From positions 336,624 to 400,623 of the forward strand of contig CAJNDS010002460.1 in NCBI GenBank assembly GCA_905221605.1: 64,000 bases of DNA, read 5' to 3'. The position numbers and the translations under genes were made by a program. Below the pieces are notes generated by a model. That model searched no databases. It saw nothing but the letters and a program-made list of their open reading frames with translations, and had not been told where the DNA came from. This stretch comes from Symbiodinium natans (taxonomy: Eukaryota; Sar; Dinophyceae; Suessiales; Symbiodiniaceae). Below, piece after piece: positions 9,045-18,469 of this stretch. Positions within the stretch are counted from its first letter, which is position 1. Each line of letters opens with the position of its first letter.

Positions 9045-10076
9045 TTGATTACGCTGTCCACTGCGGAGGCAGAGTTGTACGAGTTGATCGCGGCATATCA
9101 GCTGGGCTTGGGTATCCAGGCGTGGGCCAGCGAGGTGCAAGCGAGTGTGCCCCAAGCTGTCAAAGTAGACAACACGGCGGCTCTGGGGCTGGCAAGCACC
9201 GCCCCGGGGACATGGAAAACTCGTCACCTCCGTGTGAGGGCGCGGTTTCTTCGGCAAGAAGTGTCGGCGCAGCGCGTAACCCTACATCATGAACCTGGTG
9301 AAGGGCAACCAGCAGACTTGGGCACCAAGCCAGTCCCGGCTCCTCGCCTATCTGTGCTTCGTGGGCTATGGAATATGGTCACCGTGGAGGACTTTGCGCA
9401 AGGTCACAAGGAGGGACGGATGTCTCAAGTTACCGTGACGCCAAGGCTGGAAGCGGTGAAGATCATGGCGCTGATGGTCGTCTTGACGATGGCCCAGGGC
9501 GCTAAGGCGGAGAAGATGCATAAAAGTCCGACGGAGTTGGATGGAAGCGTGGAGTTTTATGTCTGTGTGGGAATATGTGGAGTAGCTCTGGTGGCGATCT
9601 GGGAGCTCGTGAAGATGATCATGGGTTGGTTGCTGGGAATCCACGACGAGACAACTGTGCAAAGGGCGAAAAGGCTGTTGCGGATCAGGGACCAGACAGC
9701 TCGCGCTTTGCATCAAGAGCTGAAGAATTTAGAGCCAGAGCTTGCCACGAGAACCCCTGAGGCTGAGGTTCACAAAGCGGTTACAGCGTCCGAAACCACG
9801 CCTTCGACGACTTCGGGACAAGGGACCTTCAGGGTGGATGCGCCAGATGAGGTCATTACGGACAGCCAAGCAGCGAGGCTGAGACTGGATTTTAGGTGCT
9901 TGCCTAAATCGTTTGTGATGTCCGAGCATGGAGATCGAGTACATGTTCACGCTGGATGTTATGGACTGAGGCATGCAAACCGAGCCAAGCTCAGAGCTAT
10001 AGATTACTGTCAGTGTTGTGCTGAGCACTACCCCCTGTATTACAGAAGGCCTCAGGGAGACCCGCTGTTGGGGTAA
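9045..10076 (+). CDS. RNase H C-terminus with membrane and Cys-rich tail (element 1)
   Basis: In frame with the preceding segment after the TGA. LSTAEAEL and KVDNTAAL supply the remaining RNase H acidic residues (within residues 1-60). After the normal Copia end (about residue 115) the chain continues for more than 200 residues: a hydrophobic stretch at 139-153, a strong membrane segment at 170-198 (VCVGICGVALVAIWELVK and on), a charged helical region at 205-230, and a terminal cluster with C305, C322, C324 and C325 in a pattern C..LR...R. The second Copia element ends with the same arrangement, so the tail is a retained part of these elements. Its function is unknown. Confidence 0.8.
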   Translation: MITLSTAEAELYELIAAYQLGLGIQAWASEVQASVPQAVKVDNTAALGLASTAPGTWKTRHLRVRARFLRQEVSAQRVTLHHEPGEGQPADLGTKPVPAPRLSVLRGLWNMVTVEDFAQGHKEGRMSQVTVTPRLEAVKIMALMVVLTMAQGAKAEKMHKSPTELDGSVEFYVCVGICGVALVAIWELVKMIMGWLLGIHDETTVQRAKRLLRIRDQTARALHQELKNLEPELATRTPEAEVHKAVTASETTPSTTSGQGTFRVDAPDEVITDSQAARLRLDFRCLPKSFVMSEHGDRVHVHAGCYGLRHANRAKLRAIDYCQCCAEHYPLYYRRPQGDPLLG

Positions 10077-10122
10077 CGAAGCGCATCAAGAAGGACATTT
10101 TGTCCAAGGGGCTTCCCAAAAT

Positions 10123-10131
10123 GAGGAGGAG
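10123..10131 (+). promoter_or_regulatory. Polypurine tract of element 1
   Basis: gaggaggag lies immediately upstream of the 3' LTR start, the position where plus-strand synthesis is primed in LTR retrotransposons. Confidence 0.7.
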
Positions 10132-10431
10132 TGCTGATGCGCAAGTGTGATGGTGGTTCGTCAGAAGGGCATGATGCGTGTAACACCCCCCCGTGATCTT
10201 TTCTTGTACAAACCCAAGGGGGTGGCTACGTTTGTGACCCTTGAGCCACGAAGTTGAAAACCAAAGAGTACATGTCAAAGAGCAGCATGAAGCCAATGTG
10301 CAGTGTAAAGAAGCAACATGCTTGACGTGTGGTTTGTGGGAAGAGTTACGCAATTCGATTGCTGCCATGTCAACCTTTGAAGCCACCTTCGGTGACCCCC
10401 TGAGTGCTGATTTCGACCCTGAGTCCCAGCA
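10132..10431 (+). repeat. 3' LTR of element 1
   Basis: 300 bp, 298 identical to the 5' LTR. It is followed by ctaaac, matching the six bases that precede the 5' LTR. Confidence 0.93.
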
Positions 10432-11105
10432 CTAAACCGTAAACCCTAAACCCTAGACCCTACCTAAACCCAAACCCAATGTGTCTGAGCCCTCTGCTCC
10501 CTATCTCCATGGTGGTGCGGGCCGGCTTGAGCAGGGGCACGGAGGGATCGGACGGGGGCGAGCTCCAAAAGGACTCCAGATGTGTCAAGGCTTGGGGAGT
10601 AGGGTTTAGGGCTTGGGCCAACTTGGGGCTTCGGGTTTAGGGTTTCGGGTTTAGGGTCTAGGAGCTTGCGGAAGCCCGACAAGCCTCAATAAACACAGCG
10701 TGTCCCGTGTCGGTCCTCAACCCCCCCCCCCAACCCCCCCAACCCCCCCCCACCCCCCCCAACCCCCCCCCCCAACCCCCCCCCACCCCCCTATACCCTA
10801 AACCCGAAACCCTAAACCCGAAACCCGAAACCCCAAAACTCTAAACCCTAAACCCAAAACCCCGAAACCCGTAAACCCCTAAACCCTAAACCCCAAACCC
10901 CAAACCAACCACAGCACCCCACAGGGGGGCCCAAACCACAGGGGGGCGGGGCGGGGACCCTAAACCCTAAACCCTAAACCCTAAACCCTAAAACCCTAAA
11001 ACCCTAAAACCCTAAAACCCTAAACCCTCAACCCTCAACCCTAAACCCTAAACAAACCCAAACCCCAACCACACCACCCAGGGGCGCGGGGCGGGGAAAG
11101 AATTT

Positions 11106-11422
11106 GGGGGGGGGGGGGGGGGGGGGGGGGGTGGGGGGGGTGGTGGGACACCTGAACATCGTGGGGGCGTGCGCGCGCGGGCGCGGAGGGCGCGGAGGGC
11201 GCGGAGCGGCGCGGAGGGCGCGGAGGGGAGGGCGAGGAGGGCGCGAGGGCGCGGAGGGCGCGGAGGGCGCGGATGCGCGGGGCGCGGAGGCGCGGAGGGC
11301 GCGGAGGGGGGGGGGTGGGGGGGGGGGGGGTGGGGGGGTGGGGGGGTGGGGGGTGGGGGGTGTGGGTGGTGTGGGGGGGGGTGGGGGGGGTGGGGGGGGG
11401 TGGGGGGGGTGGGGGGGGGGGC
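11106..11422 (+). repeat. G-run and GCGCGGAGG minisatellite
   Basis: A run of 26 G (11106-11131) is followed by GCGCGGAGG-type repeats (about 11169-11305) and then by G-runs broken by T. The plus strand is almost free of C outside the GCGCGGAGG part, so it has strong G-quadruplex potential. Open frames here are compositional artefacts. Confidence 0.85.
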
Positions 11423-11434
11423 AGCGACGCTGCA

Positions 11435-11436
11435 CC

Positions 11437-11467
<31 letters not shown>

Positions 11468-11505
11468 CATATACATATATATATATATATATATACATCA
11501 TATAG
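11435..11505. repeat. (TA)n/TATG microsatellite
   Basis: About 70 bp of alternating TA with interspersed TATG and TACA steps lies directly after the G-rich block, giving an abrupt switch from nearly pure G to nearly pure A/T. Confidence 0.9.
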
Positions 11506-12370
11506 CCCTGTATGGACAAAAGGAAGATGTGCACCCACTTGGGAGCCCTAGACTCTGACTCTCGAAGCCCTATAACCCTCGAGCCCAAACCTGAAACCCT
11601 GGAACCCTAAACCCTATAAGCCCTACACCCCTAAACCCTAAACCCTGAAAAAACCCAGGTTTCAACCCCGCAGCACAGGGGTTCAGGGGTGTAGGGTTGA
11701 GATGAAAAGAGCTTAGGGTGTTCAGCCTCCAGGCACTTGGGGGGTCTGCAGGGTCTGGCAATTCGGGTTTGGGGCTTAATGTGCGTAAAGTTTAAGTGGG
11801 AGGGCTTTAGGATGTGAAGTAGGGTCTATATTCCTCGTAGCCCCAATAACACCAATTATGTACACTCACCAATGTTGACATACACTCACCAATAACAGCA
11901 ACATAAACCCTGCTTCATGTAGGGGCATTGGGGTGCAGGGGTCTGTGGAATTTCGGGTTTGGGGCTTCGGTGACGAGAGGTTTCGGGTCAAAGGAATCGG
12001 CCTGGCGATCGGAAAGCAAAACCCTAAACCCTAAACCCTGAACCCTAAACCCTAAACCCTAAACCCTAAACCCTGAACCCTGAACCCCAATACCCAGGCC
12101 ACTGGGGTTTTGGGCTTGGAGGCTCCAGGGGTCCATGAACCCGCAGCCCGAAGCATCCTGGAACCTTAACATCCGTACCAGATCTAAAACCTAACCCCCC
12201 CCAACAAGAAAAAGAAAGCTAAGGGTTTAGGGTTTAGGGTTTAGGGTTTAGGGCTTAGGGCTTAGGGTTTAGGGTTTAGGGTTTAGGGCGTCGGTCTCCC
12301 TTTCTTCACCAAGCTCTGGTAGAAGAGGGGCTCCGGGCTGCCCAGTGGACCCAACTCTCGCACACACAGA

Positions 12371-12391
12371 GTTGAGGGTTGAGGGTTGGGT

Positions 12392-12479
<88 letters not shown>

Positions 12480-12545
12480 GGTTTAGGGTTTAGGGTTTAG
12501 GGTTTAGGGTTTTAGGGTTTAGGGTTTAGGGCTTAGGGTTTAGGG
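12371..12545 (+). repeat. TTGAGGG variant array joined to TTTAGGG array
   Basis: About fifteen consecutive TTGAGGG units (to about 12480) pass directly into canonical TTTAGGG units. One variant has been amplified locally and the switch is sharp. Confidence 0.9.
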
Positions 12546-14151
12546 TGCTTCCTTTGCACACTAGGCTCATATTACATCGGAACCCAACCTTAAAACGGTG
12601 AAGAAGGGTTCACAGTGCCAAAGGAGAAACTCATAAATCCCGAGCCCACAAGGCGGGTTTAGGGTTTGGGGGGGGTGGGGTCGCGGATCCCCCTAACAAC
12701 CTAAAATAAAAGTCTAATGGCACCTTAAGACCGTACTTGGAGGCCCCAAGCCCAGACGGTCTACAAAGGGGTATAAGGAAGGACCCCTGAAAGGGACCTT
12801 AGAAAACCCTACATATATACATATATACATAAAAACCTATATACCTTAGAAATATACCAGAAGTAGCCCCGAAATAACCCCAAAGGTCCCGAAAAAGGGT
12901 CCCTCCTGTCGTCCCTGGAGTCCCAGCGGTGCCCTGCCAGGGTGAAGCAAAGAGCTCCGGGTGCACCGTGCAGACATTTGGGGCGGACCAGCAGCTGACT
13001 CAAGTCACTTGGGTTCGGGCTTGGAGTGCGTGAAGCCCTAAACCCTGAACCCTAAACCCTAAACCCTGAACCCTAAACCCTAAACCCTAAACCCTAAAAA
13101 CCCTAAAAACCCTAAAAACCCTAAAAACCCTAAAAACCCTAAACCCTAAACCCTAAACCCTAAACCCTAGCCCTAAACCCTAAACCCTGGCATGAATTAA
13201 GTCGGCCCGCTCTCCTTCAAGTCACGAAGTTCCATGTCAGGGGCCTGGGCAGGCCGATTTGGGGGTTCGGGTTTAGGGTTTAGGGTTGAGGGTCGAGGGT
13301 TTAGGGTTTAGGGTTTAGGGCTTAGGGTTGAGGGTCTAGGGTTTAGGGTTTAGGGCTAGGGTTTAGGGCTTCGGGTTTAGGGTTAAGATCGAAGGGCTCA
13401 ACTCAGGCGTAGCAAGACCCAAGCGTAGCCCAGGAGCGAGAAACACGATGCCCTTTTTGGTTTCAAAGGGTTTAGGGTTTAGGGTTTGGGGTTTAGGGCT
13501 AGGGAACCTGAGCCCTGAGGGGTTTAGGGTTTAGGGTTTAGGGTTTAGGGCTTAGGGTTTAGGGTTTAGGGTTTAGGGTTAGGGTTTAAGGTCCAGTTAC
13601 TTGACCCTCCGTGGCCAGAAAGTGGGGACCAACCCCGCAGGGCCCGAAACCAACAAGAACCGGCCCTTTGATCGCTTCAAACTCTACACCCTAAAGCCTC
13701 AACCCTAAACCCTAAACCCTACACCCTCACCCCTGAACCCAAACCCTAAACCATACTTCAAGGTTCATTGGTTTGTGCTTGGATGAGGGGGTTTTAAGTC
13801 TTTAGCGACTGTTGAGGTTGCAGAGTTTTTGGCGTCTGGGGCCATTAGGGCTTTGGGGTTTCAAGGGGGGTTAGGGTTCAGGGTTTAGGGTTTATAGGTT
13901 CAGGCTTGATATAGGGCTTGGGGTTTAGGGCTTCAAGTTTATTCAGGGGCCTTGGGACTTGTGTTGGGGTCGCAAAGTGTGTTCTTAGTAGCTCGGAAAC
14001 AGAGGCTGGGTCTCAAGGTACTGGAGGTGTGGTGTGTCAGAAACGTTAGATTGAAGCTATGTCAAAGGCGAAACCCTAAACCCTAAACCCTAAACCCGAA
14101 ACCCTAAACCCGAAACCCTAAACCCTAAACCCTAAACCCTAAAAGCCTCAG

Positions 14152-14197
14152 GCGTCTCTTTCCTGCTCTTGCTCGACCCAGACAAGCCTATTGGCAG
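14152..14197 (+). CDS. Candidate exon 1 of a plus-strand gene
   Basis: 46 nt between cctcag|G and G|GTAAGAG, both canonical splice sites. In the frame that continues through the next two islands it reads VSFLLLLDPDKPIG with two bases left over. Its phase (two bases in, two bases out) fits the exon at 14234. The protein family is not recognised. The upstream flank is CCCTAAA repeat. Confidence 0.45.
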
Positions 14198-14233
14198 GTA
14201 AGAGTGTTCGCCATGAGAAAGCGGCGTTGACAG

Positions 14234-14279
14234 ATTTATGTCGGCAGACCTCCGCGTCCTGCATGCCTCACCCCCCAGG
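14234..14279 (+). CDS. Candidate exon 2 of a plus-strand gene
   Basis: 46 nt after gttgacag. One base completes the Arg codon begun at 14197, then FMSADLRVLHASPPR in frame. It ends at G|GTTTAGGG, so the donor GT is the first telomeric unit of the array that follows. The intron separating it from exon 1 would be only 36 nt (14198-14233), unusually short. Confidence 0.45.
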
Positions 14280-14390
14280 GTTTAGGGTTTAGGGTTTAGG
14301 GTTTAGGGTTTAGGGTTTAGGGTTTAGGGTTTAGGGTTTAGGGTTTAGGGTTTAGGGTTTAGGGTTTAGGGTTTAAGGTGGCGGTGGCAG
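14280..14390 (+). other. Candidate intron made almost wholly of TTTAGGG
   Basis: It starts GTTTAGGG, runs as about thirteen perfect TTTAGGG units, and ends in a short unique segment gtttaaggtggcggtggcag that supplies the AG acceptor. The flanking exon candidates are phase-compatible (0/0). If spliced as predicted, it is an intron with telomeric sequence as its body and its 5' splice site. Confidence 0.5.
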
Positions 14391-14518
14391 GGCGTTGAGA
14401 TGCCAAAGGAACTTCAAATGACAGATACTTCTGGTCTGAAAGCAGGGGGAGTGTGTGGAAACGTGACCTGGCCAGTCTCTTCCAAATACGAAGTTATTGG
14501 ACCACTCACAGAACCTAA
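14391..14518 (+). CDS. Candidate exon 3 of a plus-strand gene
   Basis: 128 nt. It starts at AG|GGC in phase 0, matching exon 2, and stays open for 42 codons: starts GVEMPKELQMTDTSG, ends EVIGPLTEP. It ends AA|GCCCTAAA, a GC donor provided by a CCCTAAA unit. Composition is protein-like; the family is not recognised. The next phase-compatible exon was not pinned down. Confidence 0.5.
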
Positions 14519-14796
14519 GCCCTAAACCCTAGAAGCCCTAAACCCTTAAAACCCTAAAAACAACCCTAGAAACCCTGGAAACCCTAGAAACGCTAGAAAC
14601 CCTATCAACCCAAAAGCCTAAATCCTGGGGCCGTCTTTAGGATGTAGCTTGTTATGGACCTTGTCAGGAATCGATACTACTAAAACCCTTCTGTACACCT
14701 ACACACTGAACCCTAAACTCTAAACCCTAAACCCTAAACCCTAGGGTTTAGGGCTTCATCCCGGCAACGCCCCTGCGTGTGATCTTTTGTTCGTAG

Positions 14797-14899
14797 TTCG
14801 GCACTTGCGGTCTACACTCCGCCTGGGCGGTTCGCTGGATATAAACACGTCGGGTCTGCCGAGACCCTATGATGCCGTTCCGCTTTTGGGCAGCATCCG
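14797..14899 (+). CDS. Candidate exon (RHLRSTLRLGG ... DAVPLLGSI)
   Basis: 103 nt after a pyrimidine-rich acceptor (gatcttttgttcgtag) and before CG|GTTTAGGG. The frame is open for 33 codons. Its end, YDAVPLLGSI, resembles VDAVPLLGCT encoded at 51907-52029, in the paralogous block. The opposite strand is also open over the shared segment, so the strand is likely but not proven. Confidence 0.4.
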
Positions 14900-15572
14900 G
14901 TTTAGGGTTTAGGGTTTTAGGGTTTAGGGTTTAGGGTTAACGGAGCATCCGTTTTTAAAAATTGAGCCACTGAGCTACACGCAACTGTACCTCGTGGTCT
15001 AGGCACTGGGATTGACGAGCCAAAGTCCCGCGGCCTTTTCTTCATAGCCATGCGCCTCATATGAATTTGACGGTGCCGTCCAGCAAATGCAGCGTGCCTG
15101 CCAACAAACCCTAAACCCTAAACCCTAAACCTTAAACCCTAAACCCTAAACCCTAACCCTAAAACCCTAAACCCTAAAACCCTAAAACCCTAAAACCTCA
15201 AACCCTAAAACCCTAAACCCTAAACCCTAAGCCACCACACAGAACGATGTAGGGTTTCGGGAAGGGCGTGGAGGAATGAAGCTCGGCCGAGGAGTGGAGC
15301 GGGAGTTGCCTACTTCTGGCTATAGATGCGCATCGAACGTTGCAGAGTGGAACATCCTAACGGCCCTAAACCCTAAACCCTAAACCCTAAGCCCTAAACC
15401 CTACAGGCCCTAAAGGGCCTAAAGGCCCTAAAAGCCTTAAAAGGCCCTAAAGCCCCTTCATGCGACCCTGAACCCCTAAAGGCCGCCCAAGGTGGCCACC
15501 CTACAGGCGGCCCTCAAAGCCCTTAAAAAGCCCGAGGCTGACAAAGCCCAATTGTGCGCATCTAACGCTGCA

Positions 15573-15682
15573 CCCTAAACCCTAAACCCTAAACCCTAAA
15601 CCCTAAACCCTAAACCCTAAACCCTAAACCCTAAACCCTAAACCCTAAACCCTACACCCTAAACCCTAAACCCTAAACCCAC
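15573..15682 (-). repeat. CCCTAAA array
   Basis: About fifteen CCCTAAA units, one with an a-to-c change. The array directly truncates an 18-base exon fragment at 15555-15572 that is nearly identical to 15327-15344. Confidence 0.9.
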
Positions 15683-15755
15683 AGGGGCTGCCTTAGGGGG
15701 CAGGTCGTTGCACCGCCACTGGTCGAACATCCACCGAACCCTGGCTGTCCACTTG
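15683..15755 (-). CDS. Candidate microexon, paralogue of 52625-52683
   Basis: Minus strand, acceptor ccccaag| and donor |GTGGGTTTAGGG (or an internal GC donor). Aligned with 52625-52683 it conserves G-x-x-G-C-x-x-S-G-x-A in the frame whose phase matches the upstream microexon at 20432. A second frame also keeps similarity (VRP.AV.R), so the frame is uncertain. Confidence 0.4.
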
Positions 15756-15938
15756 CTTGGGGGTTAGGGGTTTCGGGTTTAGGGTTTAGGGCTAGGGTTT
15801 GGGGTTTGGGGCATTTCAGTCTTATAAGGAGTCTTGACCGTTTAGAGCTGAAGAGCATACATAGGGTTAGGGCTCAAAGGAAACAAAGGGTTTAGGGCTT
15901 CACGTCACGTAAAGGATCCCAAGGCAAGGGTTCAAGGG

Positions 15939-16292
15939 TTACAGATCAATCGGCTTCAACCTTATAAACCCTAAACCCACTTTCTCGAACCGGTAGACGG
16001 ACTTTTGGTGGAGGTGCTGCACCAAACGATGGTGGACTGGATGAGAATGGACGAATGGACCTCCACCTGGGATGGTCAAGGGCAAATCTCGCCACGAAGC
16101 ACTCGCGGGGGCATGAAATCCCATCTTTAAGGCGTGATGGACGGGAGCTTCGAAGCATCCCGATGCAGCATTGAGAACTCGGCCTTGGTGGTGCACCCAG
16201 CGTTGAAGCCATCCGACCCTGCGGAGTTCGCAAGGCTTGACGGTCTTGCCAGCGTAGACAACGAAAGGCTGGGCGCTGGCGTCACCCCAAAC
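15939..16292 (-). other. Unique island, coding strand unresolved
   Basis: About 350 bp without telomeric repeats (one short CCCTAAA at 15966). Both strands are open: minus strand for more than 110 codons (contains FVVYAGKTVKPCELRRVGW), plus strand for about 50 codons from 16134 (contains SFEASRCSIENSALVVHP). No family is recognised on either strand. Flanks are telomere-like. Confidence 0.35.
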
Positions 16293-16294
16293 CC

Positions 16295-16430
16295 TATACA
16301 CCCCATAAACCCTAAACCCTACAAACCCTACAAACCCTACAAACCCTATAAACCCTATAAACCCTATAAACCCTATAAACCCTATAAACCCTATAAATCC
16401 TATAAACCCTACAAACCCTACCCTAAACCC
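16295..16430 (-). repeat. 9-bp variant array AAACCCTAT/ACCCTACAA
   Basis: Thirteen or more tandem 9-bp units derived from CCCTAAA by adding two bases. The plus-strand translation KPYKPYKPY is a by-product of the period. Confidence 0.85.
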
Positions 16431-16994
16431 TTCAGGTTCAGGAGCCCCTCTCCCTCTGAGCCTGCATTGGGTGTCTGCATTGGGCTTCAAGACGGTAAAG
16501 GGTTTGCGGCTTACAGATGCTTAAGGGTTTTAGGGGGATGCTTCTTAAGGGTTTAGGGTTTAGGGCTTAGGGTATCAGGAACTTACAAGATCAGGACTGA
16601 GGGGCTACTTAGGTGTAGAGGAGTTTACAAAAGGCACATATAGGGATCATATAGGGGAAATACGATTAAGGGTCCCTCCCCCCTTATGCCCCTTCATGTG
16701 TGGGATCATCCAGCAATGGCCCGTGGGCTCTTTCAGCCAGAAAACGATAACACCTCTACCCAAAAACCTTAAAACCCTAAATCCTAACAGATTAAACCCG
16801 CAAAAACACCCGCAACCCCTAACACCCCCAAACAACTCTAAGGCCCCAAAAGCCCAACAGCCCCAAAGCCCCAAAACCCTAAAGCCCTAAAACCCCCGAA
16901 AGCCCCCTAAAACCCCAAGACTCCAAAATCTAAACCCCCCAAAACTCCTCAAACCCTAGAACCACTAGACCCTAAAGCCCCAACATCCTGAACC

Positions 16995-17480
16995 CCTGCA
17001 AATTAGAGTTTGCACAAAGAATGACAAATCTGTAAGAACCACCTGATATCCAAGTATTCAACAACAGAAATTTAATGCAAAAAACTAAAAAATCACATTG
17101 CCCATTATTCTTTCTGGGCGGTCTAATTCTGCAGAAAGATTCTTCAGTGCCAAGCATCCGGCAAATTATTAGAAGTTTGCACAAAAAAATGACAATGATC
17201 TGTAAGCACCTTAAACAATTTTTGCTTAAACAAACTAATCCAATTATTCAATCATAGAAGTTCTAGAAAAACTTGTAAGATTTTGAATTGTGCAAAAACC
17301 AAGAAACCACCATTATTTTGCAATAAACAATTAATTTTTCAGAAAAACTCTCCACACTGGTTCAAAATTTTTGTTCGAAAAAAACAAAACAAATTTGAAG
17401 AGTGAAAAAACTCTAAAATCATTTAAAAACAGCTTCTGACAGCACAAAATGTTACATACACTCCGGTGTTTCGCTCGCTT
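16995..17480. repeat. A/T-rich island with internal duplication
   Basis: About 480 bp of A/T-rich DNA in otherwise G/C-rich surroundings. Two segments (about 16999-17036 and 17160-17205) are diverged copies of the same sequence: gcaaatta, then agtttgcacaaa, then atgacaa, then atctgtaag. It ends in a short CGCTTCGCTCG motif. It could be an old inserted element; no coding capacity or termini were identified. Confidence 0.5.
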
Positions 17481-17825
17481 CGCTCGCCAGCTGGATTGGC
17501 AGGGATGTCGATTAAAACCTCACCCTAAGCTCTATAACCCAAAAGCCTGAAACCTAAAGCCCCCTAAAATCCTAAAACCCCTAGCCCGAAACCCGAAACC
17601 CTAAACCCTGAAACCCCTAGGAGGTCCAAAGCCCTAAATCCCTGCACACGAGCTCCCCGGCCATCTGAGGGGGGTTTAGGGTTTAGGGTTTAGCGTTTAG
17701 GGTTTAGGGTTTAAGGTTTAAGGTTTAGGGTTTAGGATTTAGGGCCCTTGCTTCTTGCAACTGGGCAGTTTGCTGGGTCACATCCAGCACTGCATTCACC
17801 AAATACAAGCCAGGCCTCCGCATCT

Positions 17826-18146
17826 TCAGTCTTCATCCTCTGAGAGGCCCTCCGGCTCGCCATCAAAGACATCCGCAACTTCGCAAGCTGAAAGCTCTCT
17901 CATGCCCGCACGTTGCTTGCGGATCTCTTCTCCACACTTGTCACCGCGGTTCGCAGACTTCTTCTTCGGTTTTGGCGCCGGGGTTGAGGTTGGGCACGTT
18001 GAGCAATCCTCGGACCAGATGCGGCGGCACGCTTTCCAGAACTGGGGGTCAGCGGCGGCTAGGACGTCGAGGTCGCGCAAGACCATGCCGTACGCTTCGG
18101 TTTTTTCGGCGGCAAAGAGTTCGTCTTGGCCGCTGCATGGAGGCAC
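17826..18146 (-). CDS. Hypothetical protein, C-terminal exon candidate
   Basis: Minus-strand frame open for 106 codons from a GTG at 18146; a reading frame continuing to a possible acceptor near 18170 is also open. Composition is clearly protein-like: DELFAAEKTEAYGMVLRDLD, FWKACRRIWSEDCSTCP, a Lys-rich stretch, then an acidic end GEPEGLSEDED and TGA. Upstream on the same strand gtgcag|gtgagag looks like the donor of a preceding exon. Not recognised. It lies inside the large gap between paralogous microexons 20432 and 15755, so it may be a separate gene or a passenger. Confidence 0.4.
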   Translation of the reverse strand: MPPCSGQDELFAAEKTEAYGMVLRDLDVLAAADPQFWKACRRIWSEDCSTCPTSTPAPKPKKKSANRGDKCGEEIRKQRAGMRELSACEVADVFDGEPEGLSEDED

Positions 18147-18469
18147 ATGGCCGGAATTGCCTGGTGGTGCGGGATTGCATCTGGTTCCGAAAACCCTCTC
18201 ACCTGCACGGCCTCAAGCCAGCTCAGACGTACAGACGTGCCTCGAGGCATCGCTCGAGCTTGTACTGAGTACTGGCAAATTTGCGCGCACCGGAGCCACG
18301 GCGCCGCCGTGTACAGGAACGTGTGTTCTCTGCTGCAGTTGATAACATTGTGCTTGTATGATGTATCTTGACACCCGAGCAGGCCCGGAAGAAGGGTCCC
18401 AAAATCGCCTTCGGGGCCTGCAATTTTACCCCAAAAGGGCCAGGAAAGCACCGGAAAGCCCGCAAGAAG

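Larger units (their letters stand above)
687..10431 (+). mobile_element. Full-length Copia-type LTR retrotransposon (element 1)
   Basis: The element is bounded by two 300-bp direct repeats beginning TG and ending CA (687-986 and 10132-10431) and flanked on both sides by ctaaac, a 6-bp duplication of telomeric repeat. A purine tract precedes the 3' LTR. The internal order Gag, protease, integrase, reverse transcriptase, RNase H (integrase before reverse transcriptase) is that of Ty1/Copia (Pseudoviridae-like) elements. Two extra enzyme-like domains are present: a C5-methyltransferase-like module between protease and integrase, and a 2OG-Fe(II)-oxygenase-like module between integrase and reverse transcriptase. 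The LTRs differ at two positions, so insertion was recent. The polyprotein frame is nevertheless broken near 2073, near 5291, near 5620 and by a TGA at 9042, so this copy should not make an intact Pol. Confidence 0.93.

Noticed and set aside
9450-10076. Retroviral-type envelope gene
   Set aside because: The tail is in frame with RNase H, short, without signal peptide or fusion-protein features; only a membrane/Cys tail can be claimed.
11028-11588. Long open frames of up to 186 codons on both strands over the G-rich/TA block
   Set aside because: They are Pro- or Gly-only translations of homopolymer and dinucleotide repeats; no protein-like composition.
14962-14982. tRNA-like A-box (minus strand, gcgtgtagctcagtggctcaa)
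   Set aside because: No B-box, anticodon arm or acceptor pairing within 100 bases; at most a 5' tRNA fragment.
16134-16556. 140-codon plus-strand frame with KPYKPYKPY repeats
   Set aside because: The second half is the 9-bp telomere-derived array; only the first about 50 codons could be coding and the opposite strand is equally open.
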